Assembly: GCF_000812965.1 (NCBI RefSeq)
Contig: NZ_JSYN01000005.1
Span: 186,001 to 250,000 of the forward strand
Source: Pedobacter kyungheensis
Lineage (GTDB): Bacteria > Bacteroidota > Bacteroidia > Sphingobacteriales > Sphingobacteriaceae
Length of the DNA: 64,000 bases
Reading direction: 5' to 3'
Within the stretch, counting starts at the first letter, position 1. Each line of letters begins with the position of its first letter. Shown piece after piece: positions 7,911-16,677 of the stretch. The notes below the pieces were generated by a model. It was not told where the DNA came from and ran no database searches. It saw only the letters and a list, made by a program, of their open reading frames with translations. The position numbers and the translations under genes are program-made.

Positions 7911-9716
7911 ATGCAAAAGATTAGAAATATAGCTATTATAGCACACGTTGACCACGGTAAAACCACGTTGGTTGATAAGATTTTACACTCTTGTTCTATT
8001 TTTCGTGACAACGAACAAACAGGAGAGTTGATATTGGATAACAACGATTTAGAGCGTGAACGTGGTATCACCATCGTGTCTAAAAACGTTTCTGTTCAAT
8101 ACAAAGATGTAAAAATTAACATTATTGACACTCCTGGTCACGCGGATTTCGGCGGTGAGGTAGAGCGTGTTTTAAAAATGGCCGATGGTGTACTTTTACT
8201 TTGCGACGCTTTTGAAGGTGCAATGCCTCAAACACGTTTCGTAACGCAAAAAGCTTTGGCACTGGGTTTAAAACCAATTGTGGTTGTAAACAAAGTAGAT
8301 AAAGAAAACTGTCGCCCGGAAGAGGTTTACGAACAAATTTTCGAATTGTTCTTTAACCTTGAAGCTACTGAAGAACAATTGGATTTCCCGGTTATTTACG
8401 GTTCATCTAAACAAGGATGGATGAGTACTGACTGGCAGAAACCAACAACCGATATTTTTGCTTTATTAGATGCTGTGGTAGAAAATATTCCTGCTGCACC
8501 AATGAACGAAGGTACTTTACAAATGCAAATCACCTCTTTAGATTATTCTTCTTTCGTAGGTCGTATTGCAATTGGTCGTGTTCACCGCGGTACCATTAAA
8601 GAAAACCAGCCGGTTACTTTAATTAAACGCGATGGCAAAATTGTTAAATCAAGAGTAAAAGAACTTTATACTTTCGAAGGTTTAGGTAAAGTAAAAGCTA
8701 CTGAAGTAAGATCAGGCGATATCTGCGCTGTTGTAGGTATCGATGGTTTTGAAATTGGCGATACCATTGCTGATTTTGAAGCTCCGGAGCAATTACCGGT
8801 AATCAGTATCGATGAGCCAACAATGAACATGTTGTTTACCATCAATAACTCACCTTTCTTCGGTAAAGAAGGCAAACTGGTAACTTCTCAACGTATCAAA
8901 GATCGTTTGATTAAAGAGATGGAGAAAAACCTGGCATTGAAAGTGGTTGAAACTCAAGGTGCTGATTCATGGTTGGTATATGGCCGTGGTATTCTTCACT
9001 TATCCGTATTAATCGAAACCATGCGTCGTGAAGGTTATGAGTTACAAGTTGGTCAGCCACAGGTAATTGTTAAAGAAATCGACGGTAAAAAACATGAGCC
9101 GGTTGAAACTTTAATTGTAGATGTACCTGCAGAAGTTTCTGGTAAAGTAATCGAATTGGTAACCCAACGTAAAGGCGAGTTATTGATTATGGAGCCAAAA
9201 GGTGATTTACAACACTTAGAGTTTGAAATTCCATCTCGTGGTATCATCGGTTTACGTAACAACGTTTTAACAGCTACAGCTGGTGAGGCGATTATGGCAC
9301 ACCGTTTCAAAGCTTACGAGCCTTGGAAAGGTACTATCCCTGGTCGTTTAAATGGTGTATTAATTTCGATGGATAAAGGTACTACTACTGCTTATTCGAT
9401 CGATAAATTACAGGATAGAGGTCGTTTCTTTGTTGATCCGGGAGTTGATATTTACGAAGGACAAATTTTAGGAGAGCACATCCGTGATAACGATTTAGTA
9501 ATTAACATCGTAAAAGGTAAAGCTTTAACTAACATGCGTGCATCAGGTACTGATGATAACACCCGTATTGCGCCGGCAATTAAATTCTCGCTTGAAGAAG
9601 CAATGGAATACATCCAGGCTGATGAGTACATTGAAGTTACTCCGGCAAGCATGCGTTTACGTAAAATCTTCTTAACTGAGCAGGAACGTAAAGTTAAAGG
9701 AAAACAATTCGCTTAA
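7911..9716 (+). CDS. typA: translational GTPase TypA/BipA
   Basis: A 601-residue GTPase, the usual length. Motifs in order: AHVDHGKT (G1), RERGIT (G2), DTPGHADF (G3), NKVD (G4), followed by the elongation-factor beta barrel, EF-G-like domains and the BipA-specific C-terminal domain (MSFRIEH-type is absent; IPGRLNGVLISMDKG is present). It binds the ribosome like EF-G and helps 50S assembly and stress adaptation. It has its own promoter and a strong terminator, so it is a single-gene transcript. Codon use is strongly biased, as expected for a translation gene. Confidence 0.97.
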   Translation: MQKIRNIAIIAHVDHGKTTLVDKILHSCSIFRDNEQTGELILDNNDLERERGITIVSKNVSVQYKDVKINIIDTPGHADFGGEVERVLKMADGVLLLCDAFEGAMPQTRFVTQKALALGLKPIVVVNKVDKENCRPEEVYEQIFELFFNLEATEEQLDFPVIYGSSKQGWMSTDWQKPTTDIFALLDAVVENIPAAPMNEGTLQMQITSLDYSSFVGRIAIGRVHRGTIKENQPVTLIKRDGKIVKSRVKELYTFEGLGKVKATEVRSGDICAVVGIDGFEIGDTIADFEAPEQLPVISIDEPTMNMLFTINNSPFFGKEGKLVTSQRIKDRLIKEMEKNLALKVVETQGADSWLVYGRGILHLSVLIETMRREGYELQVGQPQVIVKEIDGKKHEPVETLIVDVPAEVSGKVIELVTQRKGELLIMEPKGDLQHLEFEIPSRGIIGLRNNVLTATAGEAIMAHRFKAYEPWKGTIPGRLNGVLISMDKGTTTAYSIDKLQDRGRFFVDPGVDIYEGQILGEHIRDNDLVINIVKGKALTNMRASGTDDNTRIAPAIKFSLEEAMEYIQADEYIEVTPASMRLRKIFLTEQERKVKGKQFA

Positions 9717-9753
9717 AATCCCTAATCCCCAAAGGGGAATTAGAAAAAATAGG

Positions 9754-9783
9754 AAAGCCCTGATGAAAATCGGGGCTTTTTTC
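9754..9783 (+). terminator. rho-independent terminator of typA
   Basis: An 11-bp stem (9754-9764 with 9769-9779, one G-T pair) closed by a GAAA tetraloop and followed by a T-run. Just before it, 9722-9743 forms a smaller hairpin with CCCC/GGGG arms, a sequence pattern often seen between genes in this phylum. Confidence 0.9.
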
Positions 9784-9930
9784 ATTTTACGCATTTCTTT
9801 AATCAACCGCATGAGAGGAGATTTAGCATTTCGTAATGCTAAAACCGGGGCTGTTATGTAGGATTACTGCCTCAAATTGCTGATGTATGTAAAAAAAACA
9901 AAATGATGATAATTGCTGTGAAATATGCCG

Positions 9931-9938
9931 TAAATTTG
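9931..9938 (+). promoter_or_regulatory. -7 promoter box TAAATTTG
   Basis: TAAATTTG fits TAnnTTTG and lies 16 bp before the ATG of the first acyltransferase. A TTG at 9913-9915 is 15 bp upstream, a little close for the -33 element. Confidence 0.45.
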
Positions 9939-9954
9939 TACGTTATTAGAAACA

Positions 9955-10896
9955 ATGTCCCATAATAGCATGATTAATAAATGGTTATCCAGAGTGGGTA
10001 TATCTTTGTTGAATTTACTCTCTCTTTTACCGCTATTCATTTTATACAGGTTGGCAGATGCTTTTTATCTGTTAATCTTTTATGTTTTCGGCTACCGCAG
10101 AAAGGTGGTTAAAGAAAACCTGCACAATGCCTTCCCCGAAAAAAGCAATATTGAAATCAAGGCTATAGAAAAAAGATTTTATAAATTTCTGGCCTCCCTT
10201 TTTATAGAAGTGATTAAAATGAAAAGCATTTCTAAAAAAGAACTCCAAAAAAGAGTTGTTTTCAAAAATGTTGATCTTGTTGAAGCTTATCTTAAAAATA
10301 ATGAAAGCGTTATTTTTTGTTCGGCACATTTCGGTAATTATGAATGGGTTTGTATGGCCATTGGATTAGCTTTTTCTGGCGAACATTACCCCATATACAA
10401 GCCGTTAAGCAGCGAAACCTTTGATCATTGGTTTCTGGGAATGAGGAGCAGGTTTGGAAACCACATGGTATCTATGCGCCAGACTTTAAGGGCTATTCAG
10501 GCCAGTAAGAACGAAGCAACCATGTTTACTTTCGGAAGCGATCAGGCGCCTTCGAGAGAAGATTCTACTTATTGGACAACATTTTTAAACCAGGAATCTT
10601 CCATTCAGCTGGGTGTAGAAAAAATTGCCAAAAAGACTAACCGTCCGGTTTTTTATCTTAAAATTAATACACTAAAACGGGGTTATTACGAGGTAGATTG
10701 TGTTCCGATCTGTTTAAATCCAACAGAAACTGCCGAATTCGAAATTACTGAAATGCATACCCGGTTTTTGGAAGATATGATTAGCGAAGCACCTGCTTAT
10801 TGGCTGTGGAGCCACCGCAGATGGAAATATAAGCGGGAACCAAAGGCTGCACCTGCGGTGTCAAACGACCAGAATACCATGGATGCAATGGCATAA
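9955..10896 (+). CDS. lysophospholipid/lipid A acyltransferase, LpxL/HtrB family (copy 1)
   Basis: A 313-residue protein with a hydrophobic N-terminus (residues about 12-46) that anchors it to the inner membrane. AHFGNYEW contains the HX4E catalytic pair, His125 and Glu130. DQAPSREDSTYWTTFLNQ and YWLWSHRRWK are typical of the LpxL/LpxM family. It is expected to add a secondary acyl chain to lipid A or a related lipid. The next gene is a close paralogue 83 bp downstream. Bacteroidota lipid A is usually penta-acylated, so two late acyltransferases side by side are notable. Confidence 0.88.
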   Translation: MSHNSMINKWLSRVGISLLNLLSLLPLFILYRLADAFYLLIFYVFGYRRKVVKENLHNAFPEKSNIEIKAIEKRFYKFLASLFIEVIKMKSISKKELQKRVVFKNVDLVEAYLKNNESVIFCSAHFGNYEWVCMAIGLAFSGEHYPIYKPLSSETFDHWFLGMRSRFGNHMVSMRQTLRAIQASKNEATMFTFGSDQAPSREDSTYWTTFLNQESSIQLGVEKIAKKTNRPVFYLKINTLKRGYYEVDCVPICLNPTETAEFEITEMHTRFLEDMISEAPAYWLWSHRRWKYKREPKAAPAVSNDQNTMDAMA

Positions 10897-10979
10897 TTCT
10901 CTTCCCGCTACCAAAAAATAAAATTTTTGTGGCATGATTTTTTGAGTTACTGGTTATTAGGATTTCAACTCATGCCAGT

Positions 10980-11867
10980 ATGATCAAAAAGGGGATTTCC
11001 CATTTAGGGATATTTTTTTTAAGCGTCTTATCATTATTCCCTTTAACTGTATTATATCTATTTGCAGATATTACCTACCTGCTGCTGTACTATGTTTTTG
11101 GTTATAGGAAACAAGTTGTAAGAACCAATCTGGAGTGTGCATTTCCGGAAAAAAGCGCTGCCGAACTCCTTATTATTGAAAAACGTTATTACCGTTATCT
11201 GGCCGATTTGATTTTCGAAATCCTTAAAATGAGCAGTATTTCGGCAAAGGAAATTGAAAAACGCTTTGTTTTTAAAAATAAGGAACAGATTCAGGCTTAT
11301 TTAAGTCGTGGCGAAAGTATCCTTGTTTGTTCAGCGCATTATGGTAATTGGGAATGGGGTACTTTGGGCGCCGGACTTAATTTTGCAGCCAATCATTATC
11401 CCATTTATAAACCTTTAAGCAATCCGTTTTTTGATCATTGGTTTAAAAAAGTGCGCAGCAAATTCGGCAATCAATTAATTGCCATGCGGCAAACGATGCG
11501 TGCATTACAGGCCAGTAAGGATAAACCCAGTATTTTCAGTTTTGGCAACGACCAGGCGCCCACGCGTGAAGAATCGCATTACTGGACAATTTTTATGAAC
11601 CAGCCGAGCGCTATACAATTGGGGATTGAAAAAATTGCCAGAAAAACCAACCGACCTATATTTTATTTCAGAATTAGTGTATTAAAAAGGGGCTATTACG
11701 AGGTAGATTGTGTACCGCTGTGTTTAAATCCGGCTGAAACTACCGATTATGAAATTACGGAACTTCATACCCGTTTTTTAGAAGAAATAATCAAAGCCGA
11801 GCCGGCCTATTGGTTATGGAGCCATAAAAGGTGGAAACATCGACCTCCGGCTGCGACTGGTTTTTAA
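10980..11867 (+). CDS. lysophospholipid/lipid A acyltransferase, LpxL/HtrB family (copy 2)
   Basis: A 295-residue paralogue of the preceding gene, alike over the whole length (for example YYEVDCVP, CLNP and YWLWSHKRWK are shared). His120 and Glu125 in AHYGNWEW form the HX4E motif. The hydrophobic N-terminus (about residues 8-40) suggests the inner membrane. The pair looks like a tandem duplication that has since diverged, since many conservative replacements are scattered through both. The two copies could use different acyl donors or positions. Confidence 0.87.
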   Translation: MIKKGISHLGIFFLSVLSLFPLTVLYLFADITYLLLYYVFGYRKQVVRTNLECAFPEKSAAELLIIEKRYYRYLADLIFEILKMSSISAKEIEKRFVFKNKEQIQAYLSRGESILVCSAHYGNWEWGTLGAGLNFAANHYPIYKPLSNPFFDHWFKKVRSKFGNQLIAMRQTMRALQASKDKPSIFSFGNDQAPTREESHYWTIFMNQPSAIQLGIEKIARKTNRPIFYFRISVLKRGYYEVDCVPLCLNPAETTDYEITELHTRFLEEIIKAEPAYWLWSHKRWKHRPPAATGF

Positions 11868-11924
11868 TGGAATGAAAAATTAAAGCAGGCATAATTTTAT
11901 ATTTGTAGCCATAATGCCTTGCTG

Positions 11925-13115
11925 ATGAAAATCTTTAAAAGAATAAGCTTATTTCTGGTTTGCACACTACTTTTGTCGCTATTGCTATTGTTCCTCTTGA
12001 AACCCTACCTCATCAGGGTGCTGAGGTATAGAACGCCGGATGCTGCAACCTATAAAATATTTCCACAGGAGATAGTTCATAAAAGTAGTTCGGTTTTTCA
12101 TTTTATCAGGCCGGCAAAACAACGGAACGATCTGGATACCTTGCATGTACTTGATGGGAATAACCAATCCATCCCATTAAAAACTTATTTAAAAAACGGG
12201 CAGGTAAATGCTTTTCTGGTCATTAGAAATGATAGTGTTTTATACGAAAGATACGATAAGGGCTATAGCGACAGTACACTCACCACCATATTCTCTGGTG
12301 CTAAAAGCATGATTTCTATCCTGATAGGCCAGGCCTTAGGCGAAGGAAAGATTAAAAGCCTGAACGATAAGGTTATGGTTTACATTCCGGAATTAAAAGC
12401 AAACCCTGCTTTTGCCGAAATTACCTTGAAAAATCTGTTGGATATGAAATCGGGGCTTGATTTTCAGGATGCGCTCGGTGGGGCACTTAAAGCTTTTTTT
12501 TCTGACGAAGCCAAGTATTACTATACCCATGATATGCAAGCTGAATTGATGAAGGTAAAGCTGGTTAATCAACCCGGTACAGTTTGGAAATACAAAAGCA
12601 TCGACCCGATTTTATTGGGCTGGGTGCTGAAAAAAGCAACCGGTAAATCGGTAGCACAATATTTCCAATCGCATGTATGGCAGCACATTGGTGCAGCGTA
12701 TGATGCCAGCTGGGGTTTAGATCAGGTAAACGGACTGACGAACACGGCCAGCCGCTTTCAGGTTACGGCTATTGATCTGGCTAAAATAGGTCGCTTGTAT
12801 TTAAATAAGGGAAAATATAATGGTTTGCAGGTTGTTCCCGAAAATTGGGTAAACCAATCAGTAAATATAGGAGTCGAAAAACCAGCCTCAGCAAAGGGTT
12901 GGCAGCAATCGGCACATCATTACCTTTGGTGGATTCCACAGGAAGGTGAAAAAGGAGATTATGCTGCAGAAGGTATGCTCGGTCAGCGCCTGTACATCGA
13001 TCCTAAAACGAACACCATTGTTGTACAGTTTGCCGATCATGGCGCAGGTAATTATCCTTACCGCAAAATAAGCCGGTATTTGAGTGGCTTGCCATTTAGT
13101 TATCCAAAGTCTTAA
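11925..13115 (+). CDS. serine hydrolase, class C beta-lactamase / penicillin-binding-protein-like
   Basis: The ATG at 11925 gives 396 residues; a TTG six bases earlier is less likely. One N-terminal membrane segment (about residues 6-25) is followed by a beta-lactamase-related domain. FSGAKSM holds the SxxK catalytic motif, WKYKSIDP fits the YxN-like second motif, and YLWWIPQ with AEGMLGQRLYID fits the C-terminal region, where the usual HxG/KTG motif is not obvious. The family includes esterases, DD-peptidases and beta-lactamases; which applies here is open. The stop codon lies within a dispersed inverted repeat (13112-13195). Confidence 0.8.
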   Translation: MKIFKRISLFLVCTLLLSLLLLFLLKPYLIRVLRYRTPDAATYKIFPQEIVHKSSSVFHFIRPAKQRNDLDTLHVLDGNNQSIPLKTYLKNGQVNAFLVIRNDSVLYERYDKGYSDSTLTTIFSGAKSMISILIGQALGEGKIKSLNDKVMVYIPELKANPAFAEITLKNLLDMKSGLDFQDALGGALKAFFSDEAKYYYTHDMQAELMKVKLVNQPGTVWKYKSIDPILLGWVLKKATGKSVAQYFQSHVWQHIGAAYDASWGLDQVNGLTNTASRFQVTAIDLAKIGRLYLNKGKYNGLQVVPENWVNQSVNIGVEKPASAKGWQQSAHHYLWWIPQEGEKGDYAAEGMLGQRLYIDPKTNTIVVQFADHGAGNYPYRKISRYLSGLPFSYPKS

Positions 13116-13195
13116 CCGCAAAGAACGCTATAGGTGCGCTAAGACGTTTAAACTTTGCATTCTTTGCGTAAAGCTTTGTGGCCTTTGTGGTTAAA
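13112..13195. repeat. dispersed inverted repeat, TTAACCGCAAAG type (copy 1)
   Basis: The left end TTAACCGCAAAG and the right end CTTTGTGGTTAA are inverted arms. Between them are several CTTTG/CAAAG-type words. A second element with the same ends lies at 50862-50954. The left arm includes the stop codon of the serine hydrolase. Confidence 0.7.
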
Positions 13196-13221
13196 TTTTT
13201 AAAATAGTACCTTGTCAATAA

Positions 13222-14265
13222 ATGGAAAACAACGACGTAAAAATTTCGAAAAAGAAGCCGATTTTCCCGGTTAGTCCTGCTTTGCAGAAATATTTGCGTA
13301 CCTACCAGCGCGAAGCTAAACTCCCCATTTCCTATCAGGATTTAATGCAGTTTAACGAGGCTTTTCCACTAATGGATAAGTTTGGCAAAGATTCGCTTTG
13401 GGAAGGCCCAATCTATGCCCAGGATTTAATTGAGCCGCTGCACAACGGGCTGAAAGAAGTTTATGCCAACCTGAAAGCTTCGGGTAATTTACGTATCGTA
13501 GAACATAAATACATCGATAAAATTGAATATTGCACCTTTGGCAATACACATCCTTTCCGCATCAGGATTGTAAACAGGCTAAACGATGTTTATGATTATT
13601 TCTACATCAAAAAAGCCGATGCTTCGCGTATTTATGGCCTGGAGATGGAAGAAATACTCTCGCCCAATCAGGTAAACTATCTGGTAGATGGCGATACCCT
13701 GGTAGAAGAACATATTGCCGGCATTCCGGGCGATGTTTTTACCAAAGGCCAGTTGTATGCCCCGGAATTTAACCCTACGCGTATAGCAAAGGAGTTTGTA
13801 AAATTTAACGAGCGTTGCCTGATTATGCTTTTGGGTGATATGCGGGCCTATAATTTTGTAGTCCAGATTACACCCGATTTTGACGATATCCAGTTCCGCA
13901 TCAGGGCGATTGATTTCGATCAACAGTTTTATGAAGGCAATCTGAAAGTTTACCTGCCCCAGTTTTTTAAAGAAAACCTGCCTTATGTGAAAATGAGTAT
14001 GGAGCAGTTAACTGATAAAACCGTATTGCAATACCAGCAGGAAGAAAGATCATCCATTGTGCACCGCGTGAGGAGTGAGCGGCACCGTCTAACCGATTTA
14101 CGCGATGTATCTAACAAAGAGGAGCTCACCACGCCCGAAAATATTGCTCAGCTAAAACAGGGCATGAGCGATTATTTTAAAGATACCAATTACCTGAGGT
14201 GCAATACCATGACCGATATTATTGAACTGAACATCAAGAATATCATTCGCCAGGTTAAACTGTAA
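13222..14265 (+). CDS. uncharacterised protein with kinase-like residue arrangement
   Basis: A 347-residue cytosolic protein I cannot assign to a named family. Its residues line up with a protein-kinase-like fold: YFYIKK (Lys130/131, like the beta3 lysine), EMEEI (Glu143/144, like the alphaC glutamate), LVEEHIAGIPG (residues about 160-170, like a hinge), LLGDMRAYNFVV (Asp206 and Asn211, like the HGDxxxxN catalytic loop of aminoglycoside kinases) and AIDFDQQ (Asp231, like DFG). The C-terminal 100 residues are helical and charged. It sits between a serine hydrolase and a secreted thioredoxin, 31 bp before the latter. Kinase activity is inference from spacing of motifs only. Confidence 0.6.
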   Translation: MENNDVKISKKKPIFPVSPALQKYLRTYQREAKLPISYQDLMQFNEAFPLMDKFGKDSLWEGPIYAQDLIEPLHNGLKEVYANLKASGNLRIVEHKYIDKIEYCTFGNTHPFRIRIVNRLNDVYDYFYIKKADASRIYGLEMEEILSPNQVNYLVDGDTLVEEHIAGIPGDVFTKGQLYAPEFNPTRIAKEFVKFNERCLIMLLGDMRAYNFVVQITPDFDDIQFRIRAIDFDQQFYEGNLKVYLPQFFKENLPYVKMSMEQLTDKTVLQYQQEERSSIVHRVRSERHRLTDLRDVSNKEELTTPENIAQLKQGMSDYFKDTNYLRCNTMTDIIELNIKNIIRQVKL

Positions 14266-14296
14266 ATTATTATATTTGGTTTAAAATCAAAAACTT

Positions 14297-14866
14297 ATGA
14301 AAAGATTCCTTTTTACAACGGGTATTTGCGTGCTGCTGTTAATCTCGGCCTTTAAAAATGATACACCTCCAACTGCCGATCAAGTCTTAAAAACGGCCCT
14401 GGTAAAAGCCAAAAAAGAGAAGAAACATGTTTTGATTATATTTCATGCCTCCTGGTGCGGTTGGTGTCATAAAATGGATGCATCTATCAATGATCCGGAA
14501 ATCAAGCCTTTATTTGATAAAAGTTATGTTATAGAACATTTAACTGTATTGGAGCACGATCCGGCAAAGAAACCTGATCAAAATCCCGGTGCAGAAGATT
14601 TGATGAAAAAGTACAATAGTGAAGGATTTGGAATCCCATTATGGTTCATTTTTGATGCAAATGGAAAATTAATAGTCGATTCTCATATCCGCCCGGCAGG
14701 TACAGGTTTTGAAGTAAAAGGAGATAATATTATTGGTTGCCCGGCGTCTGAAGAAGAAGTGAAAGCTTTTGTGGTGGAACTTAAAAAAACATCCAAATTA
14801 ACGGATGCGGAGCTGGAAAAAATTGCTGCGCGATTCAGAAAAAATGATCCCAAATATAAAGGTTAA
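14297..14866 (+). CDS. secreted thioredoxin-family protein
   Basis: A 189-residue protein with a signal peptide or N-terminal anchor (residues about 1-20). HASWCGWCHKMD has the CxxC active site at Cys54 and Cys57, in the WCGWC form seen in thioredoxin-fold periplasmic reductases. IPLWFIFDANGKLI contains the cis-proline region. It probably maintains or reduces disulfides in the periplasm. A convergent terminator follows. Confidence 0.85.
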   Translation: MKRFLFTTGICVLLLISAFKNDTPPTADQVLKTALVKAKKEKKHVLIIFHASWCGWCHKMDASINDPEIKPLFDKSYVIEHLTVLEHDPAKKPDQNPGAEDLMKKYNSEGFGIPLWFIFDANGKLIVDSHIRPAGTGFEVKGDNIIGCPASEEEVKAFVVELKKTSKLTDAELEKIAARFRKNDPKYKG

Positions 14867-14868
14867 AT

Positions 14869-14897
14869 AAAACGGTCAGCTACTGCCAACCGTTTTT
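14869..14897. terminator. bidirectional terminator
   Basis: AAAACGGT (14869-14876) pairs with ACCGTTTT (14889-14896) across a 12-base loop, with A- and T-runs on the two sides. It lies between the convergent thioredoxin and DJ-1/PfpI genes. Confidence 0.75.
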
Positions 14898-14927
14898 GAG
14901 TGAATCTAGAAAGAGCGTCCAAAGTTT

Positions 14928-15488
14928 TTAGGCGTGCTGGCCTTCATGAACACCTTCGGCAAATTCCTCTACAATTTTATCGTTAAATGCAGGTAAGTCT
15001 TTTGGGGTACGGCTGGTAACCAAACCCTGGTCTACCACCACCTCCTCATCCGACCATAAAGCCCCTGCGTTAATTAAATCCTGCGAAATGTTTTTAACGG
15101 ATGTCATTTTGCGGCTTTGTACCACATCAGCATTAATGAGCGTTTGTGGGCCATGGCAAATGGCGGCAACGGGTTTACCGTCATTAAAAAACGATTTCAC
15201 AAAAGCCAGTGCATCGCTGTTAACCCGTAACTGGTCGGGATTGATTACGCCTCCGGGTAAAAGTAGCGCGCTGTAGTCTGATGCATTTGCTTCGGTAAGG
15301 GTTTTGTCTACATCAACCTCAATCGACCAATGATCGTGATCCCAGGCTTTTATTTTACCACTTTTAGCGGAGATGATGTGAACGGTTGCACCTTCTTCTT
15401 TTAATCTTTTTACCGGTTCTGTTAATTCTACTTCTTCAAATCCGTTTTCTGAAAGAACAGCAATTGTGCGGTTACTTAATCGTCCCAT
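14928..15488 (-). CDS. DJ-1/PfpI family protein (type 1 glutamine amidotransferase fold)
   Basis: A 186-residue protein. VAAICHGPQTL places the nucleophile Cys111 next to His112, and an acidic residue near position 18 (NGFEEVELTEP) is where the family glutamate lies. LLLPGGVINPDQLR is the oxyanion-side loop of the PfpI subgroup. Family members act as stress-protective glyoxalases/deglycases or proteases. It is unlinked to its neighbours and has a terminator downstream. Confidence 0.9.
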   Translation of the reverse strand: MGRLSNRTIAVLSENGFEEVELTEPVKRLKEEGATVHIISAKSGKIKAWDHDHWSIEVDVDKTLTEANASDYSALLLPGGVINPDQLRVNSDALAFVKSFFNDGKPVAAICHGPQTLINADVVQSRKMTSVKNISQDLINAGALWSDEEVVVDQGLVTSRTPKDLPAFNDKIVEEFAEGVHEGQHA

Positions 15489-15585
15489 AATCTTTTCTGT
15501 TTTTAATAGGTATGTATTAAAGACAGTTGGGGAAAATTATTGTTTTTAGAAATTTAAGATTATTCTAGTCGATTTAAAAAGCGTT

Positions 15586-15705
15586 TGTCATGTTGAGCCT
15601 GTCGAAACATATCTATACACATTTTAGAAAAATCTAAAATTTACATAGTTACATCTTTTAAGCAGTTGCTGAAACAAATCCGATAGCTATCGGATCAGCA
15701 TGACG
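15586..15705. repeat. composite inverted-repeat element with an 18-bp perfect palindrome
   Basis: GTCATGTTGA near 15587 and TCAGCATGAC (15695-15704) form outer arms with one G-T pair. Nested inside is TGCTGA (15667-15672) with TCAGCA (15695-15700), enclosing the palindrome ATCCGATAGCTATCGGAT at 15678-15695. The same 18 bases recur at 58785-58802, and a degenerate relative lies at 33741-33781. It falls in the 236-bp space between the DJ-1 and glycosyltransferase genes. It carries no gene. Confidence 0.7.
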
Positions 15706-15724
15706 AACAGTAGCGGTGGTACAA

Positions 15725-16471
15725 CTAATCATTCGTCCTTCTATGCTTAATAAAGTACCATACTAAATTCCCTGCAATAACCACATGATTAAAAATGTTT
15801 GGCAGCAGGCCGTAGTACTTACTAAAGATATTAAACCGCTCTTTTAAACTTTCGCGATGTTTTTTCTTGCTCATGCCGCCAACCAGGTATTTAGCCACGT
15901 ATCGGTGTACATTTACTATATTCGAAGCCTTTTTTGCTGCTTTGATAATCCAGTCGATATCTGCGCTGTATTTATAGCTTAAATCGTAAGGTACAATAAT
16001 GCTGCGGCGAATATAAATGGCCTGATGGCTGATATTCATCCCATATTTAAAGCTGGTCCAGTCAAATTCTTCAGGGGCTTCATGTCTTCTGCGGCCTAAA
16101 CTTTCCCAGTTATCGTTGTACATTTCGGTTTCGCCATAATAAATATCGGCTCCTGGCGAACTTGCAAAAACATCTGCTACGGTTTTGGGATCGTATATTT
16201 CATCTCCCGAATTCATGAAAAGTACATAATCGCCAGTAGCCAGGGCTAGACCTTTATTCATGGCATCATATATTCCCTTGTCGGGTTCGGATACGATTTT
16301 CGAAATCTGATCTTTATACTGTTCAACAACCTGTAGTGTTCCATCAGATGAGGCGCCATCAATTACAATATATTCTATGTTTGGATAAGTCTGATTTAAA
16401 ACAGATTTTATGGTACGTTCAATATCACGAACGTTATTGTACACAATGGTAATGACGGTTAACTTTGGCAA
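15725..16471 (-). CDS. family 2 glycosyltransferase
   Basis: A 248-residue GT-A enzyme. The start LTVITIVYNNVRDIERTI, then IEYIVIDGASSDGT, is the classic GT2 nucleotide-sugar binding region. FMNSGDEIYD occupies the DxD metal-site position (here S-G-D-E). KYSADIDWIIKAAKK carries the catalytic acid region. Similarity is to WcaA/WfgS-like enzymes that build surface polysaccharide or glycolipid. It is 206 bp downstream of a family 4 glycosyltransferase on the same strand and may be co-regulated. Confidence 0.9.
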   Translation of the reverse strand: MPKLTVITIVYNNVRDIERTIKSVLNQTYPNIEYIVIDGASSDGTLQVVEQYKDQISKIVSEPDKGIYDAMNKGLALATGDYVLFMNSGDEIYDPKTVADVFASSPGADIYYGETEMYNDNWESLGRRRHEAPEEFDWTSFKYGMNISHQAIYIRRSIIVPYDLSYKYSADIDWIIKAAKKASNIVNVHRYVAKYLVGGMSKKKHRESLKERFNIFSKYYGLLPNIFNHVVIAGNLVWYFIKHRRTND

Positions 16472-16644
16472 GGGGTGTTTATTTGGATTGGAGTAAATTT
16501 AATAAAGATTAAGTAATTTTTGCTGACTGTGGGTGAAAATGAAATTGGCCAAACATTTTGAGGGCGAACCGCACAATAAGAATTGGTTGGTGGGGTGTAG
16601 TTAGTAATGAACTAAATTTAACTCGCTATAGTGTAGTTGTTTAC

Positions 16645-16671
16645 AATTAGTCCAACAGTGTTGGACTAATT
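16645..16671. repeat. perfect 12-bp inverted repeat
   Basis: AATTAGTCCAAC (16645-16656) and its exact complement (16660-16671) enclose AGT. It sits seven bases after the stop of the family 4 glycosyltransferase. There is no T-run on either side, so it is a transcript-end hairpin or binding site rather than a standard terminator. Confidence 0.6.
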
Positions 16672-16677
16672 AGGATC

